A DNA stretch of 64,000 bases from Suilimivivens aceti. GTDB lineage: Bacteria > Bacillota > Clostridia > Lachnospirales > Lachnospiraceae. Made by a program: the position numbers and the translations under genes. The DNA lies in assembly GCF_025567405.1 (NCBI RefSeq), contig NZ_JAOQKJ010000001.1, forward strand, positions 1 to 64,000, read 5' to 3'. Shown here piece by piece: positions 40,958 to 48,653 of this stretch (position 1 is the stretch's first letter; each line of letters starts with the position of its first letter). A model generated the notes under the pieces. It saw nothing but the letters and a program-made list of their open reading frames with translations, did not search any database and had not been told where the DNA came from.

Positions 40958-42452
40958 GATAAGGCTCCCCCTCTTCCTTTTTCTTCAGGTATATAACAAA
41001 CTCCGTTCCCTGATTTTCTCCGTCACTGTATATACTCATCACATCATCCATTTCTGAATATAGCTTAAGTCTTGCGATAACGTTATCCATACCGATCCCA
41101 TTGGAACCTCCCACATGTTTTTCCTCCCGGTAAGTACCATTCAGAATCTTCTCTATCTTTTCCGGACTGATCCCCTTTCCATTATCCCGCACACTAATAC
41201 AGACAACATCCTCTTCCTGATAAACCTTCAGCCAGATCTTCCCTTTGCCTTCCATCTCCCGTATTCCATGGTTGACGCAGTTTTCTACGACAGGCTGCAG
41301 GATCATTCCCGGCATCTGTATGGAAAGCAGGCTTTCCTCTATCTTCTTTTCATAATGGATTTCTCCCGAAAATCTAACGTTCAATATATAAATATAGTTG
41401 TCTACAAGTTCAATTTCCTCTCTTACAGTAACCGTTTCATTTCCCTTTTTTACATTATATCTGAAAAACTCTGCTACATTCTGGACATAATCGTAGGTGC
41501 GGTCTGCTCCTTCCATCATGGCAAGCTGGGCACCCGCATTCAGGGTATTGAACAGAAAATGCGGATTGATCTGTGCCTGCAGATATTTCAGCTGCGCATC
41601 CTTCAGATGTGCTTCCATCATCAGCTCCTTTTCCTTCAGTGACTGCTGGATCTCCATACTCTGCCTCAGTCTCTCAATATACTGTCTGATGCTGACCACC
41701 ATCTGGTTAAAGGCCTTGGTCACGATACCGATCTCGTCTTCAGCCGCAACCGGTATCAGTTCCACGTCAAAATTTCCCCTGGCAACCTCGTCGGCCGATG
41801 TTGCCAAGCCTTTAAGCGGCCTGATCATGCCACCGGTAAACCGGATGATCAATACCACATTTCCCACGATCACAACAGTCAGCACCAGGATGCTGATCGT
41901 TTCAAAACGTCTGAACGCGTCAGACAGCCTGCTGTAATTCTCTGAGTTATTCCGAAACCGCTCATTGTTCAGACTGTTGATATAGGTATCAATATAGCCA
42001 TACATCTGCGTGGCATTCTCATAACGCACCCTGTACTTCTCCACATTCCGTCCACGTTTAGCCTCGATCGTCTGCCCTACCACATCCAGATATTCCTGGG
42101 ACATATACCGGATACTCCGTTCCATCCTCAGAAAAGCAGTACCAGCGATCTCATCATTCAGCTCTTCCACCATTTCAGTATAGGTCTGTTCATTCCGGTA
42201 AAACTCCTCCAGGGAATCACTGGTCTTGGCATTCAGATAATCGGTCATACTATCCTGCACTGACGTCAGTGCATCCGATAGCTCGTTCAGGTGCATATTG
42301 TCTTCATAAACCATATCTATTTCCCGGGACATACTGTTGATTCCAGTAAATAAAAGCAGGGTAACCAAAAATACCAGCATATTGGCCAGAATAAAAACAC
42401 AGCTCATCTTCTCCTGAAGTGACAGCTTTTTCGGATTAATTTTCATCTTCAT
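40935..42452 (-). CDS. YesM/LytS-type sensor histidine kinase
   Basis: Membrane kinase of 505 residues. Two membrane segments (~16-40 and ~185-207) flank a helical extracytoplasmic domain; HAMP follows (~208-265). The His_kinase domain has the phosphoacceptor in YLQAQINPHFLFNTLNAGAQ near residue 300, and the HATPase has an N-box (VVENCVNHGI) and G-boxes DNGKGISPE and GSNGIGMDNV. I chose MKMKINPKK at 42452, preceded by GGAGGG, overlapping the binding-protein stop. Its partners are the anchored sugar-binding protein upstream and the YesN-like regulator downstream. Confidence 0.93.
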   Translation of the reverse strand: MKMKINPKKLSLQEKMSCVFILANMLVFLVTLLLFTGINSMSREIDMVYEDNMHLNELSDALTSVQDSMTDYLNAKTSDSLEEFYRNEQTYTEMVEELNDEIAGTAFLRMERSIRYMSQEYLDVVGQTIEAKRGRNVEKYRVRYENATQMYGYIDTYINSLNNERFRNNSENYSRLSDAFRRFETISILVLTVVIVGNVVLIIRFTGGMIRPLKGLATSADEVARGNFDVELIPVAAEDEIGIVTKAFNQMVVSIRQYIERLRQSMEIQQSLKEKELMMEAHLKDAQLKYLQAQINPHFLFNTLNAGAQLAMMEGADRTYDYVQNVAEFFRYNVKKGNETVTVREEIELVDNYIYILNVRFSGEIHYEKKIEESLLSIQMPGMILQPVVENCVNHGIREMEGKGKIWLKVYQEEDVVCISVRDNGKGISPEKIEKILNGTYREEKHVGGSNGIGMDNVIARLKLYSEMDDVMSIYSDGENQGTEFVIYLKKKEEGEPYHVQDHAG

Positions 42453-43488
42453 CACCGCCCTCCAGATACTGTTCCACATTACTTTTATCGATCAAAGTGA
42501 CATCTGCCGTAAAATACTGACTGGTGTTTCCCAGCAAATAATATTCAGTCAGTGCATCTACACAAAATCCACCCATCTGCTCCGTATCTATGGAAATCGT
42601 TGCATTGACAACATTCCTGTCAATGGCATTGATAATAGTATCCGAATCATAATACCCCAAAATAGAAATCTGTCCAACCCGATTATAATCTACCACCGCC
42701 TGATAAACACAGGTAGTATTCAGCTCATTCAGACAGATGATGATATCCGGCAGCCTCTCTTCCATAAAAATATCCCGGATAGACTCCTCTACAGAAAAGG
42801 TATTGGTATCATCTACTGTGATATAGGAAACTGAGAACTTTGTTTCTCCCGTCTTTTCCTGTTCTATGGCATCCTGGATGCCAGAATAGATAATATTTTG
42901 TCCAGAATTCATCGTATAGGCATTTGTAAGGACAGCTACCTGTATTTCTCCCTTTTCTTCGGATTTCTCCTTCTTCTGTTCCTCTGCAATCTTCAGCACC
43001 TGTCTGCCATATTCCCTGCCAAGATTATAGCTTCCTACACCAACAAAGCTGCACCGTTTACTGTGGGTATTGTCACCATACAGCGTTACAACAGGAATAT
43101 CCCTGTCTACAGCTTCATCGATCAGCTCTGTCAGCTCCCCACTTTCATCCGATTCCACAAAAATACCATCCACGCCTGAAGAAATCGCGATCCGCATCAG
43201 ATCCTCTCTGGAATAATCCTCTGACAGATTTTCTCCAAGAAGATCTACATAGGCATTTTCTTCCAGTCCCCTCTGATAAGCACCCTGATAAACAGACTGC
43301 CAGAAAGAGGATTTCCTGTCCTTGGTGATCATCACGTAATACTTATCATAGCTGTCTGCATCTGCCACCTCACGAAAACCCTTGATATATGATAAAAACA
43401 AAAACATACATATACAAACTGCTATCACACATAAAAGAATCAGTATCCCACTGATCCAGACAGTCCGTTTTACATTTTTCTCCTTCAT
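42436..43488 (-). CDS. Membrane-anchored sugar-binding sensor protein (XylFII-like)
   Basis: Protein of 350 residues. One N-terminal hydrophobic segment (~11-33, no cysteine lipobox) anchors a type 1 periplasmic-binding fold: YYVMITKDRKSSFWQSVYQG, GVDGIFVESDESGELTEL, DIPVVTLYGDNTHSKR, GVGSYNLGREYG, and ILGYYDSDTIINAI. It ends with EQYLEGGDEDEN overlapping the kinase start. An uncleaved anchor and first position in a kinase/regulator operon match XylFII, which binds sugar outside and modulates LytS. The sugar is not readable; the importer genes suggest a pentose or hexose. Confidence 0.88.
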   Translation of the reverse strand: MKEKNVKRTVWISGILILLCVIAVCICMFLFLSYIKGFREVADADSYDKYYVMITKDRKSSFWQSVYQGAYQRGLEENAYVDLLGENLSEDYSREDLMRIAISSGVDGIFVESDESGELTELIDEAVDRDIPVVTLYGDNTHSKRCSFVGVGSYNLGREYGRQVLKIAEEQKKEKSEEKGEIQVAVLTNAYTMNSGQNIIYSGIQDAIEQEKTGETKFSVSYITVDDTNTFSVEESIRDIFMEERLPDIIICLNELNTTCVYQAVVDYNRVGQISILGYYDSDTIINAIDRNVVNATISIDTEQMGGFCVDALTEYYLLGNTSQYFTADVTLIDKSNVEQYLEGGDEDEN

Positions 43489-43752
43489 TCCCCGTTCCTC
43501 ATTTATCTTCTATTCCCTGTAAATATATTCTCATATTGGCATTTTAACTTCATTGTTCCAGCAGCACAATCAGTTCGTTTTTATAATTATAACAGATTAT
43601 CTGGTTTTCTGTTAGTTCTTCTTCAGGGGATTGCTATGCCATCGGAAGTAATAATTCACAAAAATATCCCATCACTTGCCAGTCTAAAGACCAGTCACCT
43701 GTAACCATAATAAATAAAGCAGGAATTTATTGCCGGGCTGATCCCCTCTCCC
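43489..43752. other. Intergenic region upstream of the sugar-sensor operon
   Basis: It holds a minus-strand TATAAT at 43586-43591 for the sensor operon with a weak -35 (TAACAG at 17 bases). The remaining bases to the deacetylase stop show no gene and no convincing terminator. Confidence 0.5.
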
Positions 43753-44550
43753 CTAATTTTTGATCTGTCTCCCCTCATGGTTCATATGATACTGATCCCG
43801 GTAGATCAGTTCTGACAATGGCACAAAGGTATACCCCTTTTCCTGCAGCATCGTGATCAGGGTATCCAGTGCATCCGCTGTATACTTTGCTCCATTATGG
43901 CAGAGAATAATTGATCCATTCCCCAGATGCTTATGCTCTGTTACCGTCTTCAGGATCGAATCCACGCCATAATCCTTCCAGTCAAGGGAATCCACATCCC
44001 ATTGTATCGTATAATATCCACATTCCTTAGCCGTTTTCACCACGGCATTATCATAGTCCCCGTAGGGTGGCCGGAACAGGAACATTTCATAACCGGTCAG
44101 TGTCCGTACCTTCTCATGGACTGTCATCAGCTCCTGTTTCTTTTCCTCATCTGAAAGCTGGCTCATGTTCTTATGATTTTCACTGTGGTTTCCAAGATCA
44201 TGCCCGTCAGCCAGAATCGCCTTCACATCGTCCGGATAGCTTTCCACCCATCCCCCTGTCATGAAAAACGTCACGTGTACCTGATGCTTTTTTAAAATTT
44301 CCAGTATTCTGGCTGTATCCTCATTTCCCCAGGCAGCATCAAAGGTCAGGGCAATCTCAGGCTCCTTCGTTTCCACACAGTAAATGGGAAGCTCCCTCCC
44401 ATCCACCGTACTGCTTGTGAAAAAGCTCTGTCTGGCATTTATCACAATCCCTCTCACTGTGGCAAGCACTGTCAGTACAAGAACCCCATACTTTGCCATC
44501 AGGATCAGCTTCCTCTTTTTCTTCTCCAGTTTTTTCTGATAATCCGTCAT
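43753..44550 (-). CDS. Polysaccharide deacetylase (CE4, PdaB-like)
   Basis: Protein of 265 residues with a basic N-terminus and one membrane anchor (~17-38), then a NodB/CE4 domain outside the membrane. Motif 1 is ALTFDAAWGNED (catalytic Asp pair, with Ala-Trp in place of the usual Asp-Gly), motif 2 HSENH (zinc His), motif 3 FLFRPPYGDYD, with DVDSLDWKDY and IILCHNG (motif 5 His). The TFDAAWG variant is typical of the PdaB/YlxY-type sporulation deacetylases. It should remove acetyl groups from peptidoglycan or another GlcNAc polymer. It is divergent from a 29-residue membrane peptide. Confidence 0.9.
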   Translation of the reverse strand: MTDYQKKLEKKKRKLILMAKYGVLVLTVLATVRGIVINARQSFFTSSTVDGRELPIYCVETKEPEIALTFDAAWGNEDTARILEILKKHQVHVTFFMTGGWVESYPDDVKAILADGHDLGNHSENHKNMSQLSDEEKKQELMTVHEKVRTLTGYEMFLFRPPYGDYDNAVVKTAKECGYYTIQWDVDSLDWKDYGVDSILKTVTEHKHLGNGSIILCHNGAKYTADALDTLITMLQEKGYTFVPLSELIYRDQYHMNHEGRQIKN

Positions 44551-44661
44551 ACCAAATCCCCATTATCCCTGCTACTCCTGTTATTCCAGTGTATGTCAGC
44601 ATGGCTTTGTCCTATCACCGGACATTTCTGTAAAGCTTCTGTTAAGGAACGCCACATTTTC

Positions 44662-44690
44662 TTGTAACCGCTGCCCTGACCTGTTATGGT
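44662..44690 (+). promoter_or_regulatory. Promoter of the 29-residue membrane peptide
   Basis: TTGTAA (44662-44667) and TATGGT (44685-44690) are 17 bases apart, about 26 bases before the ATG. Confidence 0.65.
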
Positions 44691-44715
44691 AAGACCATGA
44701 GCAGGAGGTTTTATT

Positions 44716-44805
44716 ATGAATATTGATGCATATTCCATTATTGCAATTATCATTATGGCTGTTGGTATGATCTGGGCCTTTTATGAAGAAAATATCCGGA
44801 AATAA
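44716..44805 (+). CDS. 29-residue single-span membrane peptide
   Basis: A complete mini-gene: GCAGGAGG 7 bases ahead of ATG, 29 codons, then TAA. The product starts MNIDAYS, has one hydrophobic stretch (IIAIIIMAVGMIWAF) and ends YEENIRK, so it is predicted to span the membrane once. Its own promoter lies upstream and a strong terminator starts 25 bases after the stop, which argues it is a free-standing transcript of about 165 bases. I know no family for it. It could be a toxin-like or regulatory micro-peptide, or the RNA could be the product. Confidence 0.65.
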   Translation: MNIDAYSIIAIIIMAVGMIWAFYEENIRK

Positions 44806-44830
44806 GAGTTCGTTTGTCTATCCCTTTCTC

Positions 44831-44863
44831 AAAAATCTTCCGTGGCAGCGGAAGATTTTTTTT
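44831..44863 (+). terminator. Terminator of the membrane-peptide transcript
   Basis: AAAAATCTTCCG pairs with CGGAAGATTTTT around a 6-base loop and is followed by a T-run. Confidence 0.92.
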
Positions 44864-44960
44864 GTTTCTTTTATCTATTTGTCATATACTGTAAGTAGAC
44901 CATTTTAATCAGCAGATGCCTGCCAGCCTTCAGGGTGCTGTGCAGGGAAAGGATGATTTT

Positions 44961-46823
44961 ATGAATATTTCCGATGCAATCCGCAGTATCATCAAGCCTC
45001 ACACCGATGATGTTCTTGCGCCGCTTTCCACAGTATTTTCTGAAACCATGGACAGAGAAAAGCCCTGGCAGGAATATCCCCGTCCCCAGCTTGTCCGTGA
45101 TTCCTATTTCAGCCTGAACGGTCTCTGGGACTATGCTATTACCGGTAACAGGATGCTGCCCACCTCCTTTGACGGGCAGATCCTTGTTCCCTTTTCCCCG
45201 GAATGCTCCCTCTCCGGAGTCAGACGGAATCTGCAGCCCGGTGAATATCTCTACTATCACAGGCTTCTCCCGGAGGACTTCTGCCACCTTCCTTCCGGAT
45301 ACAGGCTTCTCCTCCATTTTGGTGCTGTTGACTACGAAGCTGATATTGTGCTGAACCACAAGCAGGTGCTCCATCATACCGGCGGATATCTCCCCTTTAC
45401 TGCAGATATCACAGACTTTCTGCTTGATGGGGAAAATCATCTGTCCGTCCGCGTGCGGGATGATACGAACAGGACACAGCAGTCCCGTGGAAAACAGAGT
45501 CTTGAAAGGGGCGGCATCTTCTACACAGCCCAGAGCGGTATCTGGCAAAGCGTATGGCTGGAGCAGGTTCCAGGCAGCTATATTCAAGAGCTGTACTTTC
45601 TGCCCTCCTATGACAATAAGACCGTTACTGTAACTGCTGTGATTGCCGGTTCAGCTCCTTCGCAGGCACCATTTATCAGGGTCACTGCCGGTAACAGGGA
45701 GCTGCTGTCCACAGAATTATCCAGACAGAAGGCTGCCCTGTCCACATATACTGCCGTCTTCTCCATTTCTGAGGAAGACTTTCATCCCTGGACACCAGAG
45801 GATCCCTTCCTCTATGATGCCCGGCTTTCCTGCGGCAGGGATCAGGTTTCCAGCTATTTCGCCATGCGTCTTTATTCCATTGAATCAAAAGCGCCTGGAG
45901 ATATCCCTGTTTTCTGCCTGAATCATACACCCTGCTTCCTGATGGGCGCCCTGGATCAGGGCTACTGGCCGGAGGGTCTGTATACAGCTCCCTCCGATGA
46001 AGCACTGATCTATGATATCAAAGTAATGAAGTCTCTGGGATACAACATGCTGCGTAAGCATATCAAGGTAGAAATGGCACGCTGGTATTACCACTGTGAC
46101 CGTCTTGGCATGATCGTCTGTCAGGATATGGTTAATGGGGGCGGCTCTTATTCCATGCCCCTTGTAAGCTACCTTCCTACCGTTTCCCAGACCCTGTGCA
46201 ATCAGATCCGTGATCACAATTATTCTCTGTTTTCCCGGAAGGATGAGACACACCGGAACCGTTTCGAGCAGGAATGCAGGGACACTGCCTCTTACCTGAA
46301 ATTTTTTCCTTCCATTGCTATTTACTGCCCTTTTAACGAAGGCTGGGGACAATTTGATGCCATCCGCATCACAGACATGATAAGGCAGCTGGATCCCACG
46401 AGGCTGATCGACTCTGCCAGTGGCTGGTTTGATCAGGGATGTGGGGATTTTGTCAGTGTCCATAATTATTTCCGGAAGCTTTCCGTTCCTGTGGAACGCT
46501 TTTCCTGGAAACGTCTGAAGAACCATTCCTGCCCGGACGGTAGAGCCAGATTCCTGTCCGAATACGGTGGTCTTGCCTGCCAGATCAAAGGGCACACCAG
46601 TGTTGACCGGATCTTTGGCTATAAACACTATGACACTCTGCCACAATTTCAGGAGGCTTACAGCAGGCTCATACAGGATTCTCTCCTTCCCCTGAAGAAA
46701 AAAGGACTTTCCGGCGCAGTATATACACAGGTATCGGACGTAGAAGAAGAGGTCAACGGTCTTATGACCTATGACAGAAAGGTGATCAAGGTTCCCTTTC
46801 CGGTGCCAAAAAGAAGTGCATGA
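44961..46823 (+). CDS. Glycoside hydrolase family 2 (beta-galactosidase/glucuronidase-like)
   Basis: Cytoplasmic enzyme of 620 residues without a signal peptide. The N-terminal jelly-roll sugar-binding domain (RDSYFSLNGLWDYAI; FGAVDYEADIVLN; RVRDDTN) is followed by the Ig-like domain and a TIM barrel. KSLGYNMLRKHIKVE opens the barrel, YCPFNEGWGQFDAI carries the Asn-Glu acid/base, and FLSEYGGLAC carries the nucleophile Glu. I chose MNISDAIRS at 44961, with GGGAAAGGATG upstream. It is shorter than LacZ (~1000) and ends at the barrel. The exact sugar (galactoside, glucuronide or other) is open. It stands alone, without a transporter beside it. Confidence 0.9.
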   Translation: MNISDAIRSIIKPHTDDVLAPLSTVFSETMDREKPWQEYPRPQLVRDSYFSLNGLWDYAITGNRMLPTSFDGQILVPFSPECSLSGVRRNLQPGEYLYYHRLLPEDFCHLPSGYRLLLHFGAVDYEADIVLNHKQVLHHTGGYLPFTADITDFLLDGENHLSVRVRDDTNRTQQSRGKQSLERGGIFYTAQSGIWQSVWLEQVPGSYIQELYFLPSYDNKTVTVTAVIAGSAPSQAPFIRVTAGNRELLSTELSRQKAALSTYTAVFSISEEDFHPWTPEDPFLYDARLSCGRDQVSSYFAMRLYSIESKAPGDIPVFCLNHTPCFLMGALDQGYWPEGLYTAPSDEALIYDIKVMKSLGYNMLRKHIKVEMARWYYHCDRLGMIVCQDMVNGGGSYSMPLVSYLPTVSQTLCNQIRDHNYSLFSRKDETHRNRFEQECRDTASYLKFFPSIAIYCPFNEGWGQFDAIRITDMIRQLDPTRLIDSASGWFDQGCGDFVSVHNYFRKLSVPVERFSWKRLKNHSCPDGRARFLSEYGGLACQIKGHTSVDRIFGYKHYDTLPQFQEAYSRLIQDSLLPLKKKGLSGAVYTQVSDVEEEVNGLMTYDRKVIKVPFPVPKRSA

Positions 46824-46973
46824 AGCCTGCTCAGAATACTGCTGATATCATTCTTGCCATGAATTTGTAAAAACATATATAATTATTCATATTTTTTTAT
46901 GCTATAATAATAGGGTTAACCATTTTAAGTTACCCTGTTATTTTCTTAATTATATACTTACAAGGAAAAATTT

Positions 46974-47681
46974 ATGATTATTTATATTTGCGATGATTCC
47001 CAGGCTGATCTGATGCGGCTTTCCCATTATCTGTCCAAGGTGATCTCTCACCTTAATACAGAAGTAACCATCCAGTCTTTTACTTCCGGCCAGGATCTGA
47101 TTAAGGCCTTTATGTGTGCCGCAGAAAAACCTGTACTGCTCTTTCTGGATATTTATATGCCAGACAGTGATGGCATGCAGACTGCCGTCACGCTCCGTGA
47201 AAATGGTTTTACCGGCGGCATTATTTTTACCACCAGCTCCACCAGCCACGCCATGGACAGCTATAACGTAGACGCCCTGTATTATTTACAGAAGCCCTAT
47301 GACAGCACAGACTTTCTGAATGCCATGAAGCGCTGCTCCAGTATTCTGAAGGATGCTTCCAAAACCTATACCTTTCTGTCCAAGGGCAGTGAAGTGCAGA
47401 TTCCCCTGAAGGATATTCTTTTTTTTGAAACAGGCAGGCATGTGACCCTTCTGCATACTTCCTCCGAGGTGCTTTCGTTCACCAGAGTACTTTCGGAGGT
47501 CTGTACGGATTTTGCAGATAATCCTGATTTTATCAGAGTCGGTCACAGCTATCTGATCAACCGGCTTTATATTTCATCCTTTACAGAATCTGAGATCACC
47601 ATGACCGATTCCACGGTGATCCTGATCCCGTCAAGGCTGCGCAAGGCAATCTGCCAGAATCTCCGGGAGCCCCTGGGCTGA
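46974..47681 (+). CDS. Orphan LytTR-family response regulator
   Basis: Protein of 235 residues. Receiver: IYICDDSQADL acidic pocket, phosphoacceptor Asp in LLFLDIYMPDSDG near residue 60, and YYLQKPYDS lysine. The LytTR DNA-binding domain starts near residue 135 (VQIPLKDILFFETGRHVTLL ... DFIRVGHSYLINRLYISS). No kinase gene adjoins it, so its partner must be elsewhere or it may act unphosphorylated. A TATAAT lies at 46903-46908. The two convergent lipoprotein genes just beyond it carry paired direct repeats of the LytTR-site type in their promoters, making them its likely targets. Confidence 0.9.
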   Translation: MIIYICDDSQADLMRLSHYLSKVISHLNTEVTIQSFTSGQDLIKAFMCAAEKPVLLFLDIYMPDSDGMQTAVTLRENGFTGGIIFTTSSTSHAMDSYNVDALYYLQKPYDSTDFLNAMKRCSSILKDASKTYTFLSKGSEVQIPLKDILFFETGRHVTLLHTSSEVLSFTRVLSEVCTDFADNPDFIRVGHSYLINRLYISSFTESEITMTDSTVILIPSRLRKAICQNLREPLG

Positions 47682-47703
47682 CCTGCAGCCTGCTTATATT
47701 TTT

Positions 47704-47745
47704 TCAAAAAAAGAGAGAGCCACCTCACTGGCAGTTCTCTCCTTT
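47704..47745 (-). terminator. Terminator of the duplicated lipoprotein gene
   Basis: The minus strand reads GAGAG...GCCA-loop-TGGC...CTCTC followed by TTTTTTT, 50-90 bases after the gene. It may also stop the convergent LytTR gene. Confidence 0.75.
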
Positions 47746-47796
47746 TCTGATATAGATCACTTTGTTTTCACCGAAAGCTGACAGCTTCCTGAATTT

Positions 47797-48498
47797 TTAC
47801 ATAGCATCTACAACGGCATCCAGTACATCAAGTAATGTAAGCATGGTGTCGTTTAATGTCTCAGCATCCAGCTCTGTAATCGTATCCTGGGAAATCTCTC
47901 CCATCTCATTGATTATGTCTGCGGTCTGGGCAAGTGCATTCTCGATCTCGTCATTCTGCTCGATCTCATCGGACATATAAGCATCATAAACCGTATTGTA
48001 AACATCAGTCAGTGTTGCGTAGTTGTCCTGAAGTGCTGCAAAGGTTTCATCAGAGCATGCCTCATCAGCTGTGCTCTCTCCATCTCCGTTTACTTCCATG
48101 GCATCAACGATACCTGAAAGTCCATCAAGGATGTCCATCATTGCACCATTTAAGGTTTCAGCATCTGCCTCTGTAATAGTATCCTGGGAAATCTCTCCCA
48201 TTTCATTGATCACATCTGCAGCCTGGTTCATCAGATCTTCGATCTCAGCATCACCAGCGATCTCATCGCTTTCATACAGATCCTTCACCTGATTGTAAGC
48301 ATCAACCATGACAGCATAATTATCCTGAAGTGTTGCAAAAGTCTCATCAGAGCATGCCTCATCGGATGCTGCGTCCTCTGTTGTTTCTACGTCTGCGGTT
48401 TCAGTGGTTTCTGCGGTTTCTGCAGAACCTCCACATGCTGTAAGCATGGACATTGCCATTACCCCTGCTAATACTACTGCTAAAATTTTCTTTTTCAT
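47797..48498 (-). CDS. Internally duplicated acidic lipoprotein, unknown function
   Basis: Lipoprotein of 233 residues: signal peptide with lipobox LTAC (MAMSMLTACGGSAE), a Thr/Glu/Asp-rich linker, then two tandem copies of a ~85-90-residue helical unit. Copy 1 starts DEACSDETFATLQDNYAVM and copy 2 DEACSDETFAALQDNYATL. Both contain the identical stretch INEMGEISQDTITE and end near (I/V)VDAM. The DNA of the two copies is also very similar, so the duplication looks recent. I recognise no family. It may bind a ligand or protein at the cell surface. The promoter carries paired direct repeats shared with the clostripain-like gene upstream. Confidence 0.85.
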   Translation of the reverse strand: MKKKILAVVLAGVMAMSMLTACGGSAETAETTETADVETTEDAASDEACSDETFATLQDNYAVMVDAYNQVKDLYESDEIAGDAEIEDLMNQAADVINEMGEISQDTITEADAETLNGAMMDILDGLSGIVDAMEVNGDGESTADEACSDETFAALQDNYATLTDVYNTVYDAYMSDEIEQNDEIENALAQTADIINEMGEISQDTITELDAETLNDTMLTLLDVLDAVVDAM

Positions 48499-48539
48499 TT
48501 TTTTCTCCTTTATATATGTTTATCTTTCACACAGATGTG

Positions 48540-48608
48540 ATTATATGAAATTCCAAGCGATTTTACAATCCTTGACTGCCAATTTGTAGCGCAAACTGCC
48601 AAATTGTA
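48540..48608 (-). promoter_or_regulatory. Lipoprotein promoter with paired 14-base LytTR-type sites
   Basis: On the minus strand TACAATTTGGCAGT (48608-48595), six bases, then TACAAATTGGCAGT (48588-48575) give a 20-base period. Six bases later comes TTGTAA (-35, 48568-48563), then a 17-base spacer and TATAAT (-10, 48545-48540). Paired sites abutting the -35 are the usual plan for LytTR activators. Confidence 0.78.
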
Positions 48609-48653
48609 AATAATCGGTTTTATTTTTGTGAAAATTCGTTTTATATACTGTGA

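Noticed and set aside
48575..48608. TTGGCAG...TTGC resemblance to a sigma-54 (-24/-12) promoter
   Set aside because: The spacing and GC dinucleotide do not fit, the motif is duplicated at 20 bases, and a good TTGTAA/TATAAT promoter stands just downstream.
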